This document shows positions 44,063-52,129 of a stretch of 64,000 bases of DNA, piece by piece. A program made the position numbers and the translations under genes. The DNA lies in NCBI RefSeq assembly GCF_000013445.1, contig NC_007796.1:1834936-1898935 (forward strand), read 5' to 3'. How positions within the stretch are numbered: the first letter of the stretch is position 1; each line of letters starts with the position of its first letter. The notes below the pieces were generated by a model, which worked only from the letters and a program-made list of their open reading frames with translations, was not told the origin of the DNA and ran no database searches. Source of the stretch: Methanospirillum hungatei JF-1. GTDB lineage: Archaea > Halobacteriota > Methanomicrobia > Methanomicrobiales > Methanospirillaceae.

Positions 44063-46143
44063 AGTGGATTCTCCTTTTCATACAGATATTTCATTTCATC
44101 CAGGTGTTTCTGACAGACCTGGTTATACGGCCGATCCGGGATCCAAAACATCGCTGATGACCGGGTTGAAGCGGTGCATCCCTTGCACCTGCAGTATAAT
44201 TCTGTTCGGTCCTCATCCGGAATAGGAACATATGCATGGACCGGAAGGTCAGGACTCATACCATGATATACAGCAAATTCCTGGAAGATGGTAAACTCTG
44301 ACAGGGCTCGCGATGTGTCTTCGTGGGCAGGCTGCACCAGACCATCTCCAGGCTGAGAGAATCTTTGTGCATCGCCACCATTCGGTTTATTAAACGATTC
44401 AATACCAGCCATTTCAGTTTGGAGAACCTGATATTCAGGGCCTCTCAGGCATTCCGGACAATCGGGGATCTCTCCACCAGACTCATCATAATAATACCGT
44501 TGCATAATCTCCAGCCATTTCCTTCTGGTTGGAATCTCCAGAGCCCGGATATTTTTTATCCCATGTGCAGTCTGAACCCGCTTCTGTCTGCTCACCATAC
44601 CGATGCCTCCAAGAGCCCGGGAGACACTTTTTGAACTGCACTTCAGACCTTCGGTAATCATTTTGGAGGTAACCGCCTGAATTCGTCCTTCATAGTAATA
44701 TTTACCAAATTCTGGATCGCTGATCAGGATTTCATCGCCCAATGCCAGGGAAAGAACATAATTGAACATAATACCTTCATACGATTCAGCCCGTGTCCGC
44801 TTGATCTCCTCCTGCCGGCTTTTGAGGTACCGTAAAAACCGCTCCTGCCCGTCAGGAAAGAGAGTCAGAATAATGGAGAGAGGTCGTGCCATCTGCTTGA
44901 GTCGTCCTTCTATTCCGTTTCCTATACAGGAGAGCATGCATTCTTCTGAAACACGGGGCCAGTGCTCAAGAGTAAACCTGGCAATAAGAGCCCTTATTAC
45001 CGCTACCTCCTCTGCATACGTGGATGGAAGTTCAGGAGGAATATCATCCCGTGTGGTCTCATCCGGAGAGAAGGAAAGACACCGCCCCTCGGTTGCGGTA
45101 TCCTGGAACGGCTGTCTCATGGCGATGAGTTTGGGACCAAACGGATCAAAGAGATGAACCCTCGAAACGTCGTTTTTATCGGTCAGGATGAAGAAATTAT
45201 CCTTTTCAAATCCGAGATTCAGGTACTTGATAAGGGGAGATGACTGATCACCTTTCAGATCTGATTCATCAATCAGAAGTGTTCCCATCCATTTCTCTTT
45301 AAATCGCATGATGCCGGAGATTGAAGACGCCCCTGATGCCCGGATTGGATAGAAACAAAGATCAGAGATAACTTTTAAAAACCGGCTCTTTCCTTTCCCG
45401 GTATCACCAAGGAACCGGAGATAGGGCGTGGTGCTGCATTTTGAGTAATACCAGGAGTACAGGATATAGTAGACAAATAACTCATAATCATGCTCGTCAG
45501 CATCCAGGTATCTGAACAAATGATCCCTGATTCGGGCATATAATGCACCGGGTGTCAAAAGTTCTGCCTTTTCCAAAAGATCAGTCCGTGGAATTCCGAC
45601 AATATAACTGGTCGTACCCCGATCCTGATGAACGGGGAGCTCCGGAGGCATCGTGACTATCCCGGACGGATCGGTCTCTTCGCTTGAAAATACCACGGTG
45701 CCATCCTGCAGGTGAGCATATGAATACCGGACATCCGGACTGATACAGGTAAGGTAGAGGACCCCGTCTTTCTCAAAAAAGGGAATATGCCTGATTACCT
45801 CCTCTTCTTCCGGGGTATCAAACAATTTCACGGTTTTGATATAGGAATATGCCAGATCCTTGATCTCCGAAAGAGCCCCATAATCCAGTCGTTGATACTC
45901 TTTCAGCTTCTTATTCCGGTTCTGCAGGGTTTTAATAACTGCATCGGAGGGTTTTCGGTTGGAGAGCAGATAGACAGCAATATCCCAGAACTCCTGTCTC
46001 ATATCTCCTTCTTCAGGAGGATCCATGGTGAAAAGGTATGCACCGGATTCTTTTACCTTTGAATAGGAGCGGTCTCCTGCCATACCTAAAGCTCTTCTCA
46101 TCGTATCAGTGAAGGGGGAATGAATTGTCATTACTTCGGTCAT
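44059..46143 (-). CDS. Replication-type ATPase/helicase of a mobile element
   Basis: 694 residues. P-loop YLRFLGDTGKGKSRFLKVIS near residue 245, Walker B MGTLLIDESDLKG, then ILTDKNDVSRVHLFDPFGPKL and a later ALGGIGMVSRQKRVQ winged region. A C-terminal zinc-ribbon-like part has CPECL and CRCKGC pairs. It resembles the SF3/DUF927-like helicases that follow primases in plasmids and integrated elements. It overlaps the primase stop and the small gene start (ATGA twice), forming one operon. Confidence 0.8.
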   Translation of the reverse strand: MTEVMTIHSPFTDTMRRALGMAGDRSYSKVKESGAYLFTMDPPEEGDMRQEFWDIAVYLLSNRKPSDAVIKTLQNRNKKLKEYQRLDYGALSEIKDLAYSYIKTVKLFDTPEEEEVIRHIPFFEKDGVLYLTCISPDVRYSYAHLQDGTVVFSSEETDPSGIVTMPPELPVHQDRGTTSYIVGIPRTDLLEKAELLTPGALYARIRDHLFRYLDADEHDYELFVYYILYSWYYSKCSTTPYLRFLGDTGKGKSRFLKVISDLCFYPIRASGASSISGIMRFKEKWMGTLLIDESDLKGDQSSPLIKYLNLGFEKDNFFILTDKNDVSRVHLFDPFGPKLIAMRQPFQDTATEGRCLSFSPDETTRDDIPPELPSTYAEEVAVIRALIARFTLEHWPRVSEECMLSCIGNGIEGRLKQMARPLSIILTLFPDGQERFLRYLKSRQEEIKRTRAESYEGIMFNYVLSLALGDEILISDPEFGKYYYEGRIQAVTSKMITEGLKCSSKSVSRALGGIGMVSRQKRVQTAHGIKNIRALEIPTRRKWLEIMQRYYYDESGGEIPDCPECLRGPEYQVLQTEMAGIESFNKPNGGDAQRFSQPGDGLVQPAHEDTSRALSEFTIFQEFAVYHGMSPDLPVHAYVPIPDEDRTELYCRCKGCTASTRSSAMFWIPDRPYNQVCQKHLDEMKYLYEKENPL

Positions 46144-47114
46144 GATCTCCTCCGTGATCTCTTCCAGGCAATCCGTTCTAAAAACCTGACTTCAGGCTTT
46201 TCCCGATCCAGCACCTCCAGATGCCGTCTCATCACATCCGAATCATATGTCCCGCCACAGGACATAATTCCCCGGCATATGGCATCCCAACCGGCTGCAT
46301 CATACCCGGCAGCACACCGGAAACAGTAGACAACGCCTTTGTAAGGGTTCATCGCCACATTTCCTCCTGGTGACGTGCTCCCATGAACCGGATGCACTCC
46401 CCGGATCTCGCTTCCCGCTATCCTGGCATCCCGTGGGAGGTTGTCCATGACAGAGAGACCATACCGCTCGGTAATTGTCTTTCCTCTGCTTTGTACAGGG
46501 GCATGAGATTCCGGTTCAGGGATCGAATCAGCGAGAGCCGGGCTTATGATTCTGGCGATATTCTCAATTTCAGACCATCTGACGGTCATTATGGACGCAT
46601 CAGGATCATATATTTCATACCGGTTCCCATTCGGATGCAGAGAGCCAGGTCCGATACACTGACCACCGGTTTTCTCCATTCCAGCCGGGAAGAAGAGTTC
46701 AACGATGGTATGGTCCAGAACGTTACGGATCGAGAGTTTGTGCCCCCGGAAGTGAGCAGGAATATCCGGACAGGAGACGATGGCCCGGTATTTATGCCAG
46801 TCAGGCCATGCTGAATACCGGAATGTCTCCCTGACCAGATCCTTCCCGCCTGCTGCATGAAATGTCCCTCTATCATCCACGTCAAGAGAGAGGATATCTG
46901 AACCGGGAGCAGGATAATACCCATAATTCCCACCATGTTGCAGATGTACGGCCAGAATGGGATCATCAGACCGCCTCCCCTGTGATACCAGGTTCCAGCC
47001 CTTGTACGTCGGGCCCTTCTCCCCGGCCGGAACCATGACATAGAGCAGGTCTTCACGCTGCATCTGCCTGGGTATACCAGAGCCATGGGGTACAGAGGTT
47101 GTTGTTTTACTCAT
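46140..47114 (-). CDS. Primase-polymerase with zinc-binding tail
   Basis: About 324 residues from MSKTTTSVPHGS (GAGGGG upstream; the longer frame to 47153 is not supported). The Prim-Pol catalytic parts are visible: SLDVDDRGTF (DxD), VRETFRYSAWPDWHKYR and the GPGSLHPNGNRY motif with the catalytic His, then IVELFFPAGMEKT. The C-terminal part GVHPVHGSTSPGGNVAMNP, ending VVYCFRCAAGYDA, looks like a primase zinc module. Together with the ATPase it makes an archaeal plasmid/integrated-element replication pair. No integrase is visible in the window. Confidence 0.8.
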   Translation of the reverse strand: MSKTTTSVPHGSGIPRQMQREDLLYVMVPAGEKGPTYKGWNLVSQGRRSDDPILAVHLQHGGNYGYYPAPGSDILSLDVDDRGTFHAAGGKDLVRETFRYSAWPDWHKYRAIVSCPDIPAHFRGHKLSIRNVLDHTIVELFFPAGMEKTGGQCIGPGSLHPNGNRYEIYDPDASIMTVRWSEIENIARIISPALADSIPEPESHAPVQSRGKTITERYGLSVMDNLPRDARIAGSEIRGVHPVHGSTSPGGNVAMNPYKGVVYCFRCAAGYDAAGWDAICRGIMSCGGTYDSDVMRRHLEVLDREKPEVRFLERIAWKRSRRRS

Positions 47115-47345
47115 TGAGTCCCCCTCTGGACCCCACAGCATCAAGGATGTCATGAATCCAGTTCAAAGATAGTTCATCAGATCGTTTTTGATTAATACTG
47201 GGATCTTCCATTTTTTCTCAATCCTGTCGATATTAGCGTTTTCCCATAACGGCGATCGTGGAAAAGAACACATGTGTGCTCATTTCTCTCTACTCTCGTT
47301 ATCCGTGCTTCCATATAAGCATTGGTATTATAATACTATGTATTA

Positions 47346-47380
47346 ATTCATAGCAATATATTCATAGTAATAAGTTCATA
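47346..47380. repeat. Three 14-base repeats upstream of the primase operon
   Basis: TTCATA at 47347, 47361 and 47375, each in an A/T-rich 14-base unit, lying between the divergent primase gene and the gene at 47391. A nearby near-palindrome CTATG...CATAG straddles the first unit. Regular short direct repeats next to a primase/ATPase operon suggest replication-origin iterons or operators; which of the two is undecided. Confidence 0.55.
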
Positions 47381-47390
47381 TACATAGGTC

Positions 47391-48284
47391 ATGACTGAAG
47401 GGAGAACGCGGGGTCAGGGCAACAATCCAGGGGTTACGAAACGAAAGATTATCGAGATTATCTTAAAGCAATCTGAACCTACCCCGGAACCATTGATTCG
47501 GGACAGTATTGCCAGCGATCTTGGAATAAAAGAACCAAAGAGTACAAAGATACAACTCGCCGCTGCAAAGGAAGAAGGGATTCTCCTGAAAGATACAAGA
47601 AGCGGCGTGAATTACTGGGATATTGATTTTACTTCTGAAGCTCTTCTTGGATATGTCATTGACATCATCACCCTGATGCCGGGGAAGGATCGGGTCCCGT
47701 TCTTCTCCTCTTTATATGTTCAGGACCTGGTACTGAAAATGGCAGGGTTTTTGGCACGGACAAATCATCCAAAAACACGGGTCGGATATTACAGCACAAA
47801 ATTATCTGAATACTGGGGCTTTTTGAAGAGTGAGCCGATTCATGAGACTTTGGATGAAGAATTACCAGATGACGTTCTCCGGGCCGTGCGGTTTTACCAA
47901 TGGGTGGTAACCCGCTCGCCATCCTTTTTCCTGTATTCATTTCAGGATGCAGCCCAAATCGATCCGTTCCTCGAATCTATCCTTGCATCATACATACACA
48001 AGGCTGAATGGAGAGATTTTGATCTCCTCTATTTTGTCGGGACGATGGGGCTCATTATCGATTACAGCAGGGCAGATGAGCGATACCGGGATGAAATAGC
48101 AGCATTCCTGGGAGAGAATTCACGCGATATCTTCAATCACACATCCATAAAATATCCCGACCGGTTATTCCGGAATATGATACAGGCACATGAGATGATG
48201 CAAGAGAGGCATACCATTCCCACCACTCAAGGGGGTTCCCAGAAAGCATTTCGAACGAATTTGAATATGTTTGAGAAATTATAG
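47391..48284 (+). CDS. Protein of the replicon-like element with an HTH start
   Basis: 297 residues. The first 60 residues look like a winged helix (TKRKIIEIILKQSEPTPEPL; RDSIASDLGIKEPKSTKIQL, then a wing with GVNYWDIDF). The rest is mixed alpha/beta with many aromatic residues and no known motif. It diverges from the primase operon across the repeats, so a regulator of that operon is plausible. It ends just before the inverted repeat copy C. Confidence 0.6.
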   Translation: MTEGRTRGQGNNPGVTKRKIIEIILKQSEPTPEPLIRDSIASDLGIKEPKSTKIQLAAAKEEGILLKDTRSGVNYWDIDFTSEALLGYVIDIITLMPGKDRVPFFSSLYVQDLVLKMAGFLARTNHPKTRVGYYSTKLSEYWGFLKSEPIHETLDEELPDDVLRAVRFYQWVVTRSPSFFLYSFQDAAQIDPFLESILASYIHKAEWRDFDLLYFVGTMGLIIDYSRADERYRDEIAAFLGENSRDIFNHTSIKYPDRLFRNMIQAHEMMQERHTIPTTQGGSQKAFRTNLNMFEKL

Positions 48285-48306
48285 GGATTTAACGAAAAGA
48301 AGGCAT

Positions 48307-48352
48307 TGTAGCAGTTGTAACACTTGTAGCAGCTCTATGGAAAAGAGACCTG
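48307..48352 (-). repeat. Repeat copy C, inverted, 46 bases
   Basis: The minus strand repeats the start of copy B: 41 of 46 positions agree, including CAGGTCTCTTTTCCATAGA and the 9-base units CTGYTACAA. Only the end part of the element is present here. Copies A and B lie on the plus strand at 50283 and 51409, so the protease-like gene between C and A is bounded by inverted repeat ends. Confidence 0.65.
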
Positions 48353-48473
48353 AATAGTTTTTCATCAGTATCTGATCTGAATCCGGGTCTGAACATGCAG
48401 AATATCTGGAAAATATGGACGGGTCTGAATTCATAGATTCAGACGAGCGATTAATAGACCATACCTGGATCGA

Positions 48474-49951
48474 TTACAACCCCTTCTTTGAAAATGCCCT
48501 GATTACCTCTTCACAAACACCAAAGGCATCACATTCTGATATCTGCATGTAATAATAATTATGTCCATGTTCGTTAATATTCGCTCGAAAACCCTGGCTA
48601 TCCCAGTTTTGCTGAATACCCTCCCGAAACTCACCTGCCGGTAATGTATCGCTGGCACAGAGTTGTTGCAGGTGTCTGACTTCGTGAGCTACCGTTCCAA
48701 TAAGGACAGCAGGATCTTTCCAAATCTCTGAATCAGGTCTTATGAGGATGGTCTTATCACTGTCAATAAAAGCTGCCTCCTCTCCAGGATTCAGTTCTTC
48801 TTCATCTGCAAACCGAACTTCATTGAGATATTCTTTGTCAAATTTAAGAGCTTCAATTATCGCATTCGCGATTATATTTGCAAATTCTTTCTTTTCTTTG
48901 AGGTCCCTTGGTTCATCCTTCCATGAATCTAATTTTTTTTGTACTTCGGGATCTTTTGTTATGGTATCATAGATTTTTTGAGCTACCCGGAGATGCTCAC
49001 CTTCTGGAATAGGGGTTCCAAATATCGGATATGCACTCTCTATTTGCACCCAGTTCCTATCCCAGTTATTTTTATCGGGATTTTTTTCAAAATATTGCAC
49101 AGGTATTGGGTCATCGTCCGGATATCTCATAGAATATACGAAATTTCCATCTGGGCTTATAGACCAGTCATCTGGGTACTTATCAGAGCCCTTCAAATTT
49201 TTATTCAAAGATGAAATAACTGCATTTGCAGCGTTTTTCAATGAATTCTGTACATCCAGTCCCTTATTTTCTTCTTTTCTCTCTTTTTTATCAGCATTGT
49301 GTTCTATTTCAGGGGTTTTTTCAATATCTTCTTTTTTGTCAGGTTCAGCGGATTGTGTATTAGTATTTAAATAATAATTAAGAGAAATATCATTATTATT
49401 TAGGTTTTCCGAATCCCTTTTTTCAATATCTGTCTGTACATCATGGGTTTGGGATTTTTCTGATATCATCTCATCCAATGATGGATTTTCATCAGGCGAA
49501 GATATTGTATTGGAATGGTCTTTTTCTTTAACAAGATCTGGATTTTCGTTTATCAGAGTATTTTTAATCTCATTCCATCTTCGCTCCAATTCTTCCTCTG
49601 AATACGTTGACTGGGTAGTTACGTACCCAAACTCATTGAGATAAAAGACGGTCTTGGTTTTCGGATCATAGAACTGATTTGTCTTTTCGTCAATGATTAT
49701 CTCATCAGATGCTTTTGATTCATTCACATGAACATCCGGAATTTCTGTGGGCTTTGGGGTACTTGTCAATGGAGGGTATTTATCGTTATCAACGTCATAA
49801 TCACAGACCCCATTCCCATCAAGGTCAATGTAATCCTTGCAGATGTGTGGTGAGTTATGAAAACAGGTTGCTGCTGAGGTGGGAACACTCCACAGAAGAG
49901 ATAGAATGAGAGATAAACAAATGAGTGCAAGAAAGGAAGACTCACTCTCAT
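48474..49951 (-). CDS. Secreted HEXXH-like protein, start region frameshifted
   Basis: The frame runs to 49949 without a usable start: it encodes a signal peptide (FLALICLSLILSLLWSVPTS) and a calcium-loop-like stretch DYIDLDGNGVCDYDVDND, then a Thr/Glu/Lys-rich linker, and from about residue 250 the C-terminal domain with VAHEVRHLQQ, a HEXXH-type zinc site, plus NINEHGHNYYYM. An ATG at 49951 is one base out of this frame, so a single lost base probably removed the start. The TTG at 49769 has no ribosome binding site and would delete the signal peptide. Predicted secreted metalloprotease-like protein, now probably not made correctly. Confidence 0.7.
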
Positions 49952-50282
49952 TGTTGCAGGATCAAAAAAGTCTATCGTCTATCTCTGGATGGTATATCCA
50001 TCAGAGATCATGGAGAAAGTATATCAATCACTCATGAATGATATGGCTACATCGTTAAAAATATTTTAATTTTTTATGCAAAATTTTTTCCGGATTTGTT
50101 CGATTTAGCGTGTCAATCCCTCTTTGTTTTCGTGTTCTCTCTGTCGGTATGTGAATGCCATCCCTGTGTCGTGGGGGAGGAAATCATACAACCTGGTGAT
50201 TGGAAGGGGATGTACCTGCTATTTTTCAATATCCATCAGTATCCAGCACTTCATCGAATTCCTCACACCGAAATTTTTTACC
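49952..50282. other. 331-base stretch without a gene
   Basis: No coding frame of note. A/T-rich runs and a TTTATGCAAA segment near 50074; no repeat or hairpin of note until copy A begins at 50283. Confidence 0.5.
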
Positions 50283-50541
50283 AGGGTCTCTTTTCCATAG
50301 AACTGCTACAACTGTTACAACTGTTACACGGGCGTTAAATTGGATAAAAATGCTTTAATGCTCCAATAATGATTAAAAGTGATAATTCCGCTCAATACTG
50401 AGGAAGGGGCTCGATTAGTCAACCTTTTTATATAATGAATTGTGGAGACAGTGTTGCCACAATTATGAATCATGAGATTATTTCTCCCCATAAACGGTTT
50501 TTGCACCTTTTGGAGACACGAATGGGATAAGATAAAAAGGA
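50283..50541 (+). repeat. Repeat copy A, direct repeat of copy B
   Basis: About 255 bases. The first 181 bases match copy B at 51409-51591 with few differences: CATAGAACTGCTACAA, three 9-base units CTGYTACAA, a shared middle, a perfect archaeal TATA TTTTTATATAA at 50428-50435, then a stem-loop AATTGTGG (50438-50445)/CCACAATT (50457-50464). Beyond the hairpin similarity continues weakly (GACACGAAT) for about 75 bases. The VapBC pair lies between the two copies. Confidence 0.7.
50428..50464 (+). promoter_or_regulatory. TATA box with an inverted repeat in copy A
   Basis: A strong TTTATATAA box is followed at once by the stem-loop AATTGTGG-(11)-CCACAATT, which would overlap the transcription start. 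The same arrangement is present in copy B at about 51552-51589. This suggests a regulated promoter carried by each repeat. Confidence 0.55.
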
Positions 50542-50677
50542 TACCCAGATTTACAAATTTTTCCGGGGTGTCTTCCATAAGTAGATACTTACTATTCAAT
50601 AAATCATAGATATTAAGAAATTATGAGCGATAACCTGATGAGTTACCATTGCATATAATAGGTAAGGAGGAACTGGG

Positions 50678-50953
50678 ATGTTAAGGACATATAAGGCGAT
50701 TATAAGAAATAATTATGTTGAATGGGATAACGACATTCATGAAGTAATAAACTCAGATAATCCTGTTTCAGTGTATATTACTATTTTAGATGAACCCAAA
50801 CCAGATAATAATACCGAAAGAGGCAAATGTATGGTTTCAGCTTTGAACAAGTTAGTTAAAATAAAAGCATTTGGCGATGTTGATGATCCTGTTGAGTTCA
50901 TACGAGAGATGAGGCAGGAGAGAGAGCTACCGGGAAGACAAGATGCTGATTGA
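50678..50953 (+). CDS. Antitoxin of the VapBC-type pair
   Basis: 91 residues. A short beta N terminus (TYKAIIRNNYVEWDND) as in AbrB/DUF104-like antitoxins and an acidic, Lys-containing C-terminal half. It overlaps the toxin start by 11 bases. GGAGG lies eight bases before the ATG (preceding GGTAAGGAGGAAC). The family is less sure than the toxin's, but order and overlap are typical. Confidence 0.75.
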   Translation: MLRTYKAIIRNNYVEWDNDIHEVINSDNPVSVYITILDEPKPDNNTERGKCMVSALNKLVKIKAFGDVDDPVEFIREMRQERELPGRQDAD

Positions 50954-51305
50954 TAGTAATATAATCATTTATGCCATGCATCCCGATAAGGAAATTGTCC
51001 GTAAATTAATTGAGAAGAATTCACCCTTTGTCTCCGTTGTCAGTTATGTCGAGGTACTCGGATATCATAAATTATGTGAAATGGAACGGGAATATCTCGA
51101 AGATTTTTTCAAAAATGCGAAAATGTTACCGATTTCTCAAAGCGTTTTAGATTATGCAGTAAAACTCAGGCAAATAAGAAAAATGACATTGGGAGATGCT
51201 CTCATTGCTGGCACTGCACTAACTCATGATATTAAATTAGTTACCAGAAATATTACCGACTTTCAATGGATTGAGAACCTAGAGTTAATTAATCCATTTG
51301 AATAG
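50943..51305 (+). CDS. vapC: PIN-domain toxin (VapC type)
   Basis: 120-residue PIN ribonuclease. All four acidic residues are visible: LIDSNIIIYAMHP (first Asp), VSYVEVLGY (Glu), LGDALIAGTAL (Asp), and the last Asp in TRNITDFQWI. Such toxins cut tRNA or rRNA. It follows its antitoxin with an 11-base overlap. The pair is bounded by direct repeats A and B, so it may move or be duplicated as a unit. Confidence 0.92.
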   Translation: MLIDSNIIIYAMHPDKEIVRKLIEKNSPFVSVVSYVEVLGYHKLCEMEREYLEDFFKNAKMLPISQSVLDYAVKLRQIRKMTLGDALIAGTALTHDIKLVTRNITDFQWIENLELINPFE

Positions 51306-51408
51306 ATTATTGCATTTATTGTAGATTTAGTTCCTTTCATCGTAGTGTATGTTGGATAAAATATAAGATCAGTAACCCTCCCACCAGAATACCTACAATT
51401 ATTTGTGC

Positions 51409-51667
51409 AGGTCTCTTTTCCATAGAACTGCTACAACCGCTACAACTGTTACACGGGCGTTAAATCTGATAAGGATAGCTCAATGCAACCATAATGCTGA
51501 AAGGTGATAATTCCGCTCAATACTGAGGGAGGGGCTCGATTAGTCAACCTTTTTATATAATGAATTGTGGAGACAGTGTTGCCACAATTATACTTGAAAG
51601 GATAGATCTCGTCATAGAGAAATTTTTGCTCCATTAGGTGACACGAATCTGAAAAGATGAAAAGAGT
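51409..51667 (+). repeat. Repeat copy B, direct repeat of copy A
   Basis: The same elements as copy A in the same order, ending with the hairpin AATTGTGG (51563-51570)/CCACAATT (51582-51589). Both copies also keep an open minus frame across the unit, but the differences between them do not favour synonymous sites clearly, so I treat it as non-coding. A/T-rich non-coding sequence follows to 51854 with nothing else recognised. Confidence 0.7.
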
Positions 51668-51854
51668 AATTATTTATAAGTTTAATTTCTCTTACTATAA
51701 AAAAATGCTGCCATGAAAACGGTACAATTTATGGGATTTTAATTTATCAATAAAAACATTTTTCTATGTCTATCATTATAGAACTTATATCGTACAATCA
51801 TATTACCATCCGCGTTTTCAATAGCACCTCCAATTTCTCTCCAATCCAGATACC

Positions 51855-52064
51855 ATGACCGTGAACCAGAATCCTGAACAGATAGCCAGGGACACCATCG
51901 ACCGGAAATTAAATGAATCCGGGTTCGCGGTTCAGCATAGAAAACATATCGACTGGAAGGTATTTTCCGGTATTGCGGTCAGTGAGTATCCGACCGATGC
52001 TCTGCCTGCTGATTATGTTCTGTTTGTGGACCTGATTCCTGTTGGGGCTAATGAAGCGGTATAA
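51855..52064 (+). pseudogene. hsdR: hsdR remnant, N-terminal 69 codons
   Basis: The start of a type I restriction subunit: EQIARDTIDRKLNESGFAVQ, KHIDWKVFSGIAVSEYPTD, PADYVLFVDLIPVG. It stops after GANEAV, where the nuclease motif (VIEAK in full-length genes) should follow. About 95% of the gene is missing. The system can therefore not cut DNA from this locus. Confidence 0.85.
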
Positions 52065-52129
52065 GAATTAAGAGCACAATAAAGGGTACAGGATTTAGAC
52101 AGCCATATAAGGGGATTACAGAGTATATC

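Noticed and set aside
46383-46814. 143-codon plus-strand open frame opposite the primase gene
   Set aside because: Shadow; the minus frame has Prim-Pol catalytic motifs.
47341-47380. CRISPR-like spaced repeats
   Set aside because: The units are 14 bases apart with no unique spacers of CRISPR length; iterons or operators fit better. No cas genes are present.
50324-50599. Minus open frames in both repeat copies ending with the same peptide (NCGNTVSTIHYIKRLTNR)
   Set aside because: The shared peptide follows from the DNA repeat; the copies' differences are not clearly synonymous and no start signal is shared.
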